NCBI GenBank assembly: GCA_964569265.1
Contig: CAZMTO010000006.1
Location: forward strand, 1-64,000
DNA from: Avidehalobacter sp964569265
GTDB lineage: Bacteria; Bacillota; Dehalobacteriia; UBA4068; UBA4997
Reading direction: 5' to 3'
DNA length: 64,000 bases
Numbering within the stretch: the stretch's first letter is position 1; each line of letters starts with the position of its first letter. Below the pieces are notes generated by a model that saw nothing but the letters and a program-made list of their open reading frames with translations, was not told the DNA's origin and searched no databases. Below are positions 1 through 8,534 of this stretch, piece by piece. The translations under genes were made by a program, and so were the position numbers.

Positions 1-171
1 CAATTTATACAGAGAGGCAGCGTTACGCATCAAGAGCCAGACTAACTCTCACGGCAAAAACAAGTCCGTTTCAATGTAAATTTTACAGCAAAACAAGGTT
101 TAAAAAGAACTTTTTTCGAGTTTTTCCGTATATATTGACCAATCCAACAGCATCTTGTATAATTTTTATAA
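1..171. other. left edge, no assignable gene
   Basis: A short open frame runs on the plus strand from base 2 to a TAA at 77-79 and could be the 3' end of a gene that starts outside the window. It is too short to identify. The rest is AT-rich with stops in all frames. Nothing else is supported. Confidence 0.3.
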
Positions 172-426
172 AATAGTAGCAGAACAGGCTCCTACGCCAA
201 GTTAAATACCATACGAGAATTTTATAGGAAAAAGATTCTTAATGACTTCTGTATCAAACAGATTTTAAGCGGTGTTTTTGAAACAAATAATGACAAATAC
301 AAGTGTAATCCGGAAAACGAACGCACACTGTTTTATGTAGCTGCCACAAGAGCCAAGCAGAATCTTTACACAACTTACGAACTATCCGCACAATTGGCTT
401 ATTTAGGAGGTGATATTTATGTTTGA
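172..426 (+). pseudogene. C-terminal remnant of a UvrD/Rep-type helicase
   Basis: This is an open frame of 84 codons with no start codon. It contains ERTLFYVAATRAKQNLY, which matches the conserved motif VI region of superfamily 1 helicases (RLFYVAxTRAKxxLY). That arginine contacts ATP in the family. Only the last part of the motor is present; the preceding sequence has stops in this frame at 136, 160 and 169. The frame ends at 424-426 and overlaps the start of the next ORF by 8 bases. I infer a 5'-truncated helicase left over from a deletion. The motif is convincing, but the exact subfamily (UvrD, AddA-like or a defence helicase) cannot be told. Confidence 0.5.
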
Positions 427-634
427 ACCTTGGCAGTTAGCAACGATTGATGATGCCGGTTATAACGGTATTAGTGACGAACATATTGACCGTGTGGCAG
501 AGTCCTTACTCGCCACCGATCTCGCTGTGATTGACCGCAGCACGTTTGAATATCATTGCTACAAATGCGGCATTGATCCCAACAATTTCTCTCAAGCCGA
601 CTTAGATGCACTGGAAGAAAAATTGAACAGGTAG
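419..634 (+). CDS. hypothetical protein, 71 aa
   Basis: The ATG at 419 is preceded by a strong AGGAGG ribosome binding site. The upstream in-frame GTG at 410 lies inside that site and is rejected as the start. The product is acidic, ends in a probable helix and has a CYKCG pair that might bind metal. I do not recognise the family. It sits between a helicase remnant and a VWA-like remnant, so it may belong to the same old accessory operon. It appears intact, but it could itself be a fragment. Confidence 0.5.
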   Translation: MFEPWQLATIDDAGYNGISDEHIDRVAESLLATDLAVIDRSTFEYHCYKCGIDPNNFSQADLDALEEKLNR

Positions 635-641
635 GTGTAAC

Positions 642-939
642 ATGAAAGAAAAAACAGAAAAACCGGCAAAGAAAGTACTCTTGTTACCTGAAAACCATGA
701 AAATTCACGATCTCGGCGGCACGAATTTTCGCCCGGTGTTTGCAGTGGACAAACTGCGCCAAGCGGGTGAGTTTGCTAACCTGAAGGGGTTAATCTACTT
801 CACCGATGGTTATAGTGACTTCCCTTCTAAAAAGCAGGACTATGCTGCCGCCTTTGTACTGATTGATGATGAATATAATACCCCCCCCAATGTTCGATCG
901 TGAGCGATCAAACCGGTTCTACAACGGAATGAAATTTAA
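642..939 (+). pseudogene. VWA-like DUF2201 protein, C-terminal remnant
   Basis: An ATG at 642 opens a frame that runs only to about 770. The recognisable part is in another frame from 697: LGGTNFRPVF, then NLKGLIYFTDGYSDFP, then AFVLIDDEYN. This is the C-terminal VWA-like domain of DUF2201 predicted metallopeptidases, which usually sit beside a MoxR-type AAA ATPase. An in-frame TGA at 901-903 falls where the family has a conserved Trp (PPWAIK). The frame then continues as AIKPVLQRNEI to a TAA at 937-939, which matches the expected end. The gene is therefore broken at least three times: loss of the N-terminal part, a frame change, and a Trp-to-stop mutation. Confidence 0.6.
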
Positions 940-951
940 GAGGAGTAAAAC

Positions 952-1925
952 ATGAACACTACAACGGTATTTATTAGTTTAAACGGCGTACTGAAAAAAT
1001 TACCGGCTCTGACAGAGACGTGATCATCCCAAACAGTGTCACAAGCATCGGTGATCACGCGTTCTGTCTATGTAACAGCCTGACAAGCATCACCATACCG
1101 AACAGCGTCACAAGCATTGGCGATTACGCATTCAGCGGATGTGACAGCCTGACAAGCATCACCATCCCAAACAGCGTCACAAGTATTGGCAAAAACGCGT
1201 TCTGGCAATGTGACAACCTGACAAGCGTCACATGGCCTTGCACACTGGCAAAACAACTGAACAGCTATCTGCCGTCGAAGAAAATAATTCTGCACATTGA
1301 CAATCTTACTAACGTAGGCACTAAATTCCGCCCCGGTGCCGCAGTGGGCTTTGCCGAAGACGAACGCTATTTTACGGATGAAAATGGCAAACAGTATCTA
1401 AAATACATCAAAGCCAATGCCGTCAAACTGGCAAATGTTGCTGTTGCACATCCGGCGCTGCTTTATCTGATGATTAGGGAAAAACTGATTGCCGCCAAAA
1501 ATCTGGAAGCTGTAACGGCAACCGTGCTGGAAAGCGGCAACGCCGAGTTAATTGCCGCTATTCTGGAGTACGGCCATCGTTCCATATCTGCAAAAGACAA
1601 AGCCAAGATGCAGAAAAAGAAAGATGAACGGGAAACAAATGTTATTAACTTCATTTTCGATACGACCAATACAGAAAAGCTACTGGGAAAAACTTTTGTT
1701 GTCTCCGGCAAATTAAAAACTTTTGCCAGCCGCGATGAACTAAAAGAGTGCCTGACTGCCTGCGGTGCAACGCTGACCGAGAAAATGAATTATGGCGTTG
1801 ATTACCTCATCACCAACACACCGGACTCCGGCACGGAAAAAAACAAAATGGCTGTCAAACTGAACATCCGCCGCATCACCGAAGCACAGTTCAATAAAAT
1901 GATCGGCAGAACAATTCTGCAATAA
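952..1925 (+). pseudogene. BspA-type leucine-rich-repeat protein with C-terminal BRCT domain, frame-interrupted
   Basis: The natural start is the ATG at 952, behind an AAGAGGAG site. That frame reads MNTTTVFISLNGVLKK and stops at 1021-1023. Adding one A to the six-A run at about 994 would join it smoothly to the long frame (KITGSDRDVIIPNSVTSIG), so a single-base loss is the likely cause. The long frame has three LRR_5 repeats of the type IPNSVTSIGxxAFxxCxxLTSI (1020-1240), an alpha-helical middle, and a BRCT domain at about residues 215-300 (LLGKTFVVSGKL, then GVDYLITN), similar to the BRCT of NAD-dependent DNA ligase. LRR plus BRCT is an uncommon pairing. Alternatives to a pseudogene are programmed slippage on the A run or a sequencing error. 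Confidence 0.65.
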
Positions 1926-1989
1926 ACAAAATATTATAAAAATACTATATCTGAGAGTTTGTCAAAAAAAACATTAAGACTTACTCGTT

Positions 1990-2033
1990 GCCAAAAAAGA
2001 TGCGTCCCGGCATCCCATCTTGGCAAAATATTT
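1990..2033. repeat. inverted repeat upstream of sbcD
   Basis: TTGCCAA at the left pairs with TTGGCAA at the right, and AGATG/CATC-type pairing extends the stem towards a GC-rich loop. It lies about 40 bases before the sbcD ribosome binding site. There is no U-run, so it is not a typical terminator. It could be an operator or a leader hairpin. Confidence 0.35.
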
Positions 2034-2069
2034 GCGTTCCGGTTGGAATATAGAAAGGAGTGTTCGCAA

Positions 2070-3203
2070 ATGAAAATAATGCACTTGTCAGATCTTCACT
2101 TGGGCAAACGTGTAAATGAGTTTTCCATGCTCGAAGATCAAGAATATATCCTAACAAAAATAATCAATATCATTGACGAACAAAACCCGCACGCTGTTGT
2201 GATTGCCGGTGATATTTATGACAAATCAGTACCTTCTGCCGAAGCCGTAGAACTGTTTGACAATTTTCTGGTTAACCTGTCCATGCGCAACCTTAAAGTC
2301 TTTGTCATCAGTGGCAACCACGATTCTGCCGAGCGTATTGCGTTCGGCGGTCGGCTCATGGACAAAAGCGGCATTTATATGTCTCCCGTATTTAACGGAA
2401 AAGTAGAACCAATCACTCTTAAAGATGAGTTTGGAGAAATAAACTTTTACATGCTTCCATTTGTAAAGCCATCACATGTTCGCAGGTTTTATCCTGATGA
2501 TAATATCGAAACTTATACCGACGCGATTAAGGTGGTGGTTGACCACATGAACATTGACGCCACCAAGCGTAATGTTTTAATCACGCACCAATTCGCGACC
2601 GGTGCCGTGCGCACGGATTCGGAAGATATTTCGGTCGGCGGTACAGATAATGTGGATGTCAGTGTTTTTGCAGACTTTGACTATGTGGCTCTGGGGCATA
2701 TTCATAGAGCGCAAAAGTGCGGAAGTGATTTTGTTCGTTACAGCGGAACACCGCTGAAATACTCTTTTTCCGAAGCAAACGACACTAAAACGGTAACAAT
2801 TGTGGAACTAAATGCCAAGAGCGATACAAAACTGTCATTTTGTCCGCTTATTCCCAAGCGTGATTTGGTCGAAATCAAGGGCTCGTACAATGATCTTACG
2901 CTGAAAAGCTTCTATGACGGGACTTCTTATGCAGAGGATTATATGCACATCACACTGACCGATGAAGAAGATATCCCGGATGTATTGACAAAACTGCGCG
3001 TAATCTACAAAAATATCATGAAACTGGATTATGATAATCTGCGCACTCGCCATTCAACCGCTATCAGCGCAGCATCGGATATTAAGAGCAAAACACCCCT
3101 TGAACATTTTGGCGAGTTTTACGAAATGCAAAATGGACAATGTATGAACGATGAGCAGGTTGCGTTTATGACACGCCTAATCGAAGAAATATGGGAGGGA
3201 TAA
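2070..3203 (+). CDS. sbcD: nuclease SbcCD subunit D (Mre11-type exonuclease)
   Basis: SbcD is the metallophosphoesterase subunit of the SbcCD complex, which cleaves DNA hairpins and protein-blocked ends during replication and repair. The phosphoesterase motifs are in order: SDLHLG (residues 7-12), GDIYD (about 46-50), SGNHDS (about 80-85) and GHIHRA (about 209). A C-terminal SbcD-type cap domain follows. I start it at the ATG at 2070 (377 aa) because an AAAGGAG site precedes it; the longer frame from 1959 adds residues unlike the family. The stop is 4 bases before sbcC, so the two are translated as a pair. It is intact although it sits among decayed genes, and its base composition is more AT-rich than the genes beyond 6.4 kb. 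Confidence 0.93.
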   Translation: MKIMHLSDLHLGKRVNEFSMLEDQEYILTKIINIIDEQNPHAVVIAGDIYDKSVPSAEAVELFDNFLVNLSMRNLKVFVISGNHDSAERIAFGGRLMDKSGIYMSPVFNGKVEPITLKDEFGEINFYMLPFVKPSHVRRFYPDDNIETYTDAIKVVVDHMNIDATKRNVLITHQFATGAVRTDSEDISVGGTDNVDVSVFADFDYVALGHIHRAQKCGSDFVRYSGTPLKYSFSEANDTKTVTIVELNAKSDTKLSFCPLIPKRDLVEIKGSYNDLTLKSFYDGTSYAEDYMHITLTDEEDIPDVLTKLRVIYKNIMKLDYDNLRTRHSTAISAASDIKSKTPLEHFGEFYEMQNGQCMNDEQVAFMTRLIEEIWEG

Positions 3204-3206
3204 TGA

Positions 3207-5972
3207 ATGAGACCCCTGGAATTGAAAATATCGGCATTCGGGCCCTATGCAGGTATCGCCGAATTTGATTTTAAGAAACTCGGAACCAGCGGATTATACC
3301 TGATTACCGGCGATACCGGTGCTGGAAAAACAACCATTTTTGATGCCATCACCTATGCGCTGTATGGCGATCCAAGCGGCGACAATCGTGAAGCTTCTAT
3401 GCTTAGGTCTAAATACGCCGATGCATCTACCCCGACAGAAGTCGAATTAAAGTTCAGTTATTATGGAAAAGAATATATCGTAAAGCGTAATCCTACATAC
3501 GAAAGAGCCAGCAAGAAGGGTTCTGGCATGACAGAGCAAACTGCCAATGCAGAGTTCATCTACCCCGATGGCAGAGTAATTTCTAAGATTAAGGATGTAG
3601 ATAACGCAGTAAAATCCGTAATCGGCATTGACAAAAAACAATTTTGTCAAATTGCCATGATTGCCCAGGGCGATTTTCTGAAATTGCTGCTGGCTCCTAC
3701 AACAGAAAGAAAAATAATCTTCCGACAAATCTTCAAAACAGAGCTTTTCTCAAATTTGCAGGAAAGGCTGAAAAAGGAATCCGGCGCACTGTCAGACGAA
3801 TGTATAACCATAAAGCGAAGCATCGCGCAATATATCAATGGCATTGTGTGTGATGAGAATTCTGTTGTCTCGCTTGAAGTTAAAAAAGCAAAAAACGGCG
3901 ATTTAACAACAGAGGATACGGTTGCGCTAATTGAGAAATTGATTTCGGACGATGAGGAAGCGGAAAAGACACTGACAGATCAAAAGGAGAATTTGCAAAA
4001 AGAACTCGACGAGATTAAAGCTCTGATTGCAAAAGCAAATGACATCACAGCGGCGAAAAAAGATTTGGATAAGAATGAAGCTGACTTTGCGAACGCAACA
4101 AAAGAGAGAACTTCTATCCAGAAAACCTATGACGATGAAAAAGCAAAAGAGCCTCAGATTAAAGCACTAAGCGAAGAAATCGCCAACATCAAAGCGACAC
4201 TGCCGGAATATGATGAACTTGCCGAAAAGCAAAACACGGTTCATAACAACCATACATTCATCAATACTGCAATGCAAAAAGAAAAAGAATTAAATAATCT
4301 TATTTCAACGCTCACGAAGGAAATCAAGGCACTGACGGAAGAAGAAACGACGCTGCAAACTGCCAGAGAAGAAAAGATTAGGTTAGAAAATAAGAAACAG
4401 GACTTAAAGACACAATCCGATAATCTGACAACATTGCAACAAGATATTCTTGCGTTTAAAGCAGCAAAGAAAACCTACCTTGACGCTGTTCAGGAGTATA
4501 AAGAAAAAGCTAATGTTGCATCCGCTGCCGATACAGAATTACAAAACCAAAACAAAGCGTACCTTGACGCACAGGCCGGGATCCTTGCAGATACTTTAGT
4601 ACACGGCACTCCCTGTCCTGTATGCGGCTCAACCGTACACCCCATGCTTGCGGTAAAACCCCAAAATGCACCCACAAAAAACGAATTGGATCAATTGCAA
4701 ATCCAGGCAAACAAAGCAAACGATGCTGCCAAGAATGCCAGTATACACGCCGGTATGTTGAAAGGCACTTCTGATGAAAAAGAAAAAAGCGTCAACGAAG
4801 AAATTGTTCGTTTATTGGGAGAAATCAGCATTGAGAATGTTTCCGATTCAATAAACCATAAACTCGCAGAGATTGTCTCCGAGATAAAAGCAATTAACTC
4901 GAGAATTGCGGACGAACAAAATAAAATCGACCGCAAAGCTGAGATCAATACGTTGATCCCGCAAAAAAAGAAAGAAACGGAAGATGCGCAAAATAAGTCT
5001 TCTGATCTTCATAGTCAGTTATCTGCCAAGCAGGGTGAAAATACAACGCTGGAAGATAGAATTTCGAAACTAAAAGAAAAACTTTCCTTCGAATCAAAAG
5101 ATAAGGCAGAACAAAAGATTTCCGAGCTTACTGAAAGGAGCGAGAAAATAAGCGAAGCCATTAACTCTGCGCAACAAAATCTCACCAAATGTGATGAAGA
5201 ACTTGCGTCACTTGTATCCGCCAAAAAAGAAATTCGAAAGCGTTTAGACGGTGCCGTAGATATTGATCTCAAGCAGGTATCCGCAAAGCAAACCAATATT
5301 GAAAGTCAACTCACAGAAATTGAAAACAAGGAAAAAATACTTTACAGCAGAATTTCTGCAAACAAGGATTGTTTGAAAAACATCAAAATGACAGCCGGGG
5401 ACTTAATCGCTACAGAGCACAAATATTCATGGGTTAAGGCTCTTTCAAACACAGCCAACGGCAATATATCCGGCAAAGAAAAAATCATGCTTGAGACATA
5501 CATCCAGATGAATTACTTTGACCGGATTATTGCACGAGCTAATTCGAGGCTGATGATTATGACAGATGGCCAGTATGATTTGGTTCGTTGCAAAGAAGCA
5601 CTAACGAAGCAAGGACAGAGCGGTTTGGATCTGGACGTCATCGACCATTATAACGGCAGTCAGCGAAGCGTAAAAACTCTTTCCGGCGGCGAGTCTTTCA
5701 AGGCATCGCTTGCGCTTGCACTCGGCCTTTCTGATGAGATTCAATCCTCGGCCGGCGGTATTAAATTGGATACCATGTTTGTTGATGAAGGCTTTGGCTC
5801 ACTAGATGAAGATTCCCTATCTCAGGCGATCAAAGCACTTACTTCTTTGGCTAATAACAACCGCCTTGTTGGTATCATCTCTCATGTAGGAGAGCTAAAG
5901 CAGAAAATCGATAAACAAATCCTGGTTACAAAAGACAAGTCTGGCGGCAGTAAAGCTGAGATTATTGTATAG
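3207..5972 (+). CDS. sbcC: nuclease SbcCD subunit C (Rad50-type ATPase)
   Basis: SbcC is the SMC-like ATPase that partners SbcD. The 921 residues show an N-terminal Walker A (GDTGAGKTT, 35-43), a long coiled-coil arm rich in Glu, Lys and Gln, a zinc hook CPVC (C470 and C473) at the apex, the returning coil, the ABC signature LSGGES (about 825-830) and a Walker B FVDEGFGSLD (about 857). Length and order are normal for the family. The ATG at 3207 follows a GGAGGG sequence that lies in the end of sbcD; an ATG at 3203 is out of frame. The gene shares the AT-rich composition of the 0-6 kb block. Confidence 0.95.
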   Translation: MRPLELKISAFGPYAGIAEFDFKKLGTSGLYLITGDTGAGKTTIFDAITYALYGDPSGDNREASMLRSKYADASTPTEVELKFSYYGKEYIVKRNPTYERASKKGSGMTEQTANAEFIYPDGRVISKIKDVDNAVKSVIGIDKKQFCQIAMIAQGDFLKLLLAPTTERKIIFRQIFKTELFSNLQERLKKESGALSDECITIKRSIAQYINGIVCDENSVVSLEVKKAKNGDLTTEDTVALIEKLISDDEEAEKTLTDQKENLQKELDEIKALIAKANDITAAKKDLDKNEADFANATKERTSIQKTYDDEKAKEPQIKALSEEIANIKATLPEYDELAEKQNTVHNNHTFINTAMQKEKELNNLISTLTKEIKALTEEETTLQTAREEKIRLENKKQDLKTQSDNLTTLQQDILAFKAAKKTYLDAVQEYKEKANVASAADTELQNQNKAYLDAQAGILADTLVHGTPCPVCGSTVHPMLAVKPQNAPTKNELDQLQIQANKANDAAKNASIHAGMLKGTSDEKEKSVNEEIVRLLGEISIENVSDSINHKLAEIVSEIKAINSRIADEQNKIDRKAEINTLIPQKKKETEDAQNKSSDLHSQLSAKQGENTTLEDRISKLKEKLSFESKDKAEQKISELTERSEKISEAINSAQQNLTKCDEELASLVSAKKEIRKRLDGAVDIDLKQVSAKQTNIESQLTEIENKEKILYSRISANKDCLKNIKMTAGDLIATEHKYSWVKALSNTANGNISGKEKIMLETYIQMNYFDRIIARANSRLMIMTDGQYDLVRCKEALTKQGQSGLDLDVIDHYNGSQRSVKTLSGGESFKASLALALGLSDEIQSSAGGIKLDTMFVDEGFGSLDEDSLSQAIKALTSLANNNRLVGIISHVGELKQKIDKQILVTKDKSGGSKAEIIV

Positions 5973-6066
5973 GCAATCTTCCGATTAAGAACTCTTGATT
6001 TAAGTCAAACGCTTACCGGTTCGGTCAATAAAAACTCGGATACTATGATCCGATACTTTGAAATGA

Positions 6067-6110
6067 TAAAAGCGTCCATTGATTTCCTCAGAAGTCAATG
6101 AACGCTTTTA
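6067..6110. terminator. bidirectional hairpin after sbcC
   Basis: TAAAAGCGT plus CATTGA (6067-6082) pairs with TCAATG plus ACGCTTTTA (6095-6110), with one mismatch and a 12-base loop. Short U-runs are available in both directions. It lies about 95 bases after the sbcC stop. Confidence 0.55.
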
Positions 6111-6175
6111 TGCGTTATTCAGTTTTAATGCTGCTCCTCCTTTCGCAGCTCGTGGGCTGTCGTGATGGCAGCTCA

Positions 6176-6298
6176 TCACAGATTGGGTATCGTGAAGTTG
6201 GACAAAATCAGCGAAAACCCCGTGTTTTCAAGGCTTTTGACCTTTGCCCCTATTATAACAGAACAGTCTATACGGCGCACAATACCTGTTGCTTTCAT
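6176..6298 (-). pseudogene. AbrB/SpoVT-type regulator stub
   Basis: Behind a good AAAGGAGCGCG site the ATG at 6298 opens MKATGIVRRID, which is the conserved N-terminus of SpoVT/AbrB swapped-hairpin regulators (normally followed by DLGRVVIPKE). After the Asp the sequence changes abruptly to unrelated residues and stops at 40 aa. The first 11 codons and the ribosome binding site are thus intact, while the DNA-binding domain is missing. I read this as a deletion junction, consistent with the decayed state of the 0-6.3 kb block. It could in principle be a fused small ORF, but nothing supports that. Confidence 0.5.
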
Positions 6299-6399
6299 AT
6301 TTCGCGCTCCTTTTTCATAAAATCACTTTACGTACATAGTTTTTGCAATAGCGTAAATTTTATACAAAGAACGCGCAAAAATCAGGTTGCACAAATTTT

Positions 6400-7434
6400 T
6401 TAATACCGTGGAATTTCCGCCTGTTCGCTGCGTGCTGCATCAGCAAAGTCTTGCGGCAGCTTTATCTGCATATACTCAAAGTCGGCATAAAGTGATACCG
6501 TGCCATCAATGTCGTAGCTTTTGCGCTGCTTCATATTGCCCTGCTCGTCATACACATATTCCACACGCCGTTCCGGGTAATCGCCTGCCTGCCCAATAAC
6601 GCTGCTAAGGCATCGGCCCTGCTCATCATAGGTATAATTATACCAAATTTGCAGCATATCACCTACGTAATATTTTTGGCTAAGCATATTGCCGGCCGTA
6701 TCATATTCATACTTGATGCAGCTTTGGGCATCGCCATTATCCGGCGTACTAAGCTCTTGCAGCAAATTGCCTGTTTCATCATAAACATAATCCGTGGTGC
6801 TGCCAACAGTGCCCGCCGCAGCATAAACATAGCTGTTTTTACTGCCGTCATCGTTGTAGGTACAGGCTTCGTACCATTCGCGCTCGCCATTGCCAAAATA
6901 GTGGCTGCCCTCTGTCATATTGCCCTGCGCATCATTAACAAATTCGCTGTAATATATGGTTGTGCCGTCATCGCTAAGCAAACGGTTGCCCACCAAAAAG
7001 CCGTTATCGTCATAAGCGTTTTCCATATGGCTGTACAGCAGCGGTTCATCATTACCGCCATCCATACGGTATTCTGTTATCGCAAGCGGTTTGCCGTCAT
7101 CAGTATAGGTCTGCTCCACATAGCCGGTCTGTTTGCCGTTATCGTAATAATCCGTGCGACAAAGCCGCCCTGCCGCATCGTAGCTAAATTCCGTCAGCCG
7201 CTCCGGCTCATCTGCATACACCTGCACCTCGCTTATACGCCGCCCGGCTTCATTGTAACTGTGTATCACCTCCAGCACCTTTGTACCATCGGCATTATAG
7301 GTCACCTGCCCGGTCAGCAACGATACCTGCTCCGCCCCGGTCTGCACATCGCCGGCATCACCACACGCCGCCAGGCCCGGCAGCAGCACACCGCACATCA
7401 ACATACACAAAATTTTACGCATTTTACACAACAT
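6400..7434 (-). CDS. YD-repeat lipoprotein, paralogue 1
   Basis: This is a 344-residue exported lipoprotein. The signal peptide ends in the lipobox LAAC, so it should be acylated and membrane-bound. Nearly all of the mature part consists of YD (RHS-type) repeats of the form Y-x-Y-D-E-x-G-N/R. YD repeats form beta-strand spirals in larger Rhs/teneurin proteins, but here there is no Rhs core and no toxin tip. It is the last of three tandem paralogues with nearly the same signal sequence as the next gene. The start at 7434 has an AGGGAGAA site; an internal ATG 12 bases later is possible. Function is unknown. Confidence 0.8.
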   Translation of the reverse strand: MLCKMRKILCMLMCGVLLPGLAACGDAGDVQTGAEQVSLLTGQVTYNADGTKVLEVIHSYNEAGRRISEVQVYADEPERLTEFSYDAAGRLCRTDYYDNGKQTGYVEQTYTDDGKPLAITEYRMDGGNDEPLLYSHMENAYDDNGFLVGNRLLSDDGTTIYYSEFVNDAQGNMTEGSHYFGNGEREWYEACTYNDDGSKNSYVYAAAGTVGSTTDYVYDETGNLLQELSTPDNGDAQSCIKYEYDTAGNMLSQKYYVGDMLQIWYNYTYDEQGRCLSSVIGQAGDYPERRVEYVYDEQGNMKQRKSYDIDGTVSLYADFEYMQIKLPQDFADAARSEQAEIPRY

Positions 7435-7482
7435 ATTAAATTTCTCCCTTTATATACGTTATATTTCTGCAAGTTTTATGTT

Positions 7483-8514
7483 TTACATACCTGCCAATAT
7501 CTCCGCCTGCTGTTCCTTAACCTGCGCCAAGCGGTCAGTCGGCACGGCAACTTCCACATAAGAATATTCTACGCTGCTGTACACCCGGCCGCTTTCGTCA
7601 ACCAGCTCTCTTTTTTGCAAATTGCCATTTTCGTCATACACATAGCGGTATTCATCTGCCCACGCACCGGCGTCCGGCCCGCCAATATAGTATATTTGCC
7701 CGGTTTTGCGCCCGGCTTCATCATAAGTATAGTCGGTGTAATCCAAAATTTCGTCGGTATTCGGGTGTTTAACTATCTGGCGCAGCATATTGCCCTGCTC
7801 ATCATACTCGTACAGTATTTCACTCATATCGTTTTCATTATGCCGGCCACCGCTTACACGCACCTTGTTGCCAAACTCATCATAGGCTGTATCGTAGCTG
7901 TAAATCACCGCACCATCGCCGTCATACTGCCGATACGCCACGTTCTGCCCGGCCTCGTCATAAGTCCATTCCACACGCCCTTTCAGCGTACCGTCGGCGT
8001 TTTTGTTAACGGCATAAAGCAAATTATCCTGCCCGTCATAAACAATATGCGCTGTGTAGCTCACTGCGCCGTCATCATCATACCACACGCTATCCTGGTA
8101 TTTTGCGCCGTCCTCATACACAGTGATAATCTCGCCGCTCAAATGTCTGTCCTCGTCGGCACCCTCCCAATTACGCACACTAACATTGCGCCCGGCCTCA
8201 TCATAGCCGTATTCCTTATCGTTTCGGCTGCCATCAGCAAAAATATCACCGGTAAGCTTAAGCGTGCCGTCATCATTATAAGCATAGCTGCGGCTGCTTG
8301 TGACTTCACCGTTCGCATTCAGCCAACTTGTATTCGCCAAAGTGCCATCTTCGTTATACTCCCAAGTCCGGCTGTTCTCCACCGTGCCGTCGTCCGCATA
8401 TTTAACCTCCTGCGTCAAAAGCCACATATGTTCTCCCGTCTGCCCGGCATCGTCACACGCCGCCAAGCCAAGCGCCAGCACACCGCACATCAGCATACAC
8501 AAAATTTTCTTCAT
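7483..8514 (-). CDS. YD-repeat lipoprotein, paralogue 2
   Basis: This is the middle gene of the tandem set, 343 aa. It begins MKKILCMLMCGVLALGLAAC, a clear lipoprotein signal with a LAAC lipobox. The mature part is a run of YD repeats (for example YDEAGRNVSV and YDEQGNMLRQ). The GGGGG site ahead of the ATG at 8514 supports the start. It lies 49 bases upstream of paralogue 1 and 20 bases downstream of paralogue 3, so the three probably share a transcript. The near-identical signal peptides of paralogues 1 and 2 point to a recent duplication. No catalytic motif is visible. Confidence 0.82.
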   Translation of the reverse strand: MKKILCMLMCGVLALGLAACDDAGQTGEHMWLLTQEVKYADDGTVENSRTWEYNEDGTLANTSWLNANGEVTSSRSYAYNDDGTLKLTGDIFADGSRNDKEYGYDEAGRNVSVRNWEGADEDRHLSGEIITVYEDGAKYQDSVWYDDDGAVSYTAHIVYDGQDNLLYAVNKNADGTLKGRVEWTYDEAGQNVAYRQYDGDGAVIYSYDTAYDEFGNKVRVSGGRHNENDMSEILYEYDEQGNMLRQIVKHPNTDEILDYTDYTYDEAGRKTGQIYYIGGPDAGAWADEYRYVYDENGNLQKRELVDESGRVYSSVEYSYVEVAVPTDRLAQVKEQQAEILAGM

Positions 8515-8534
8515 AACCGTACCCCCATTTTCAC

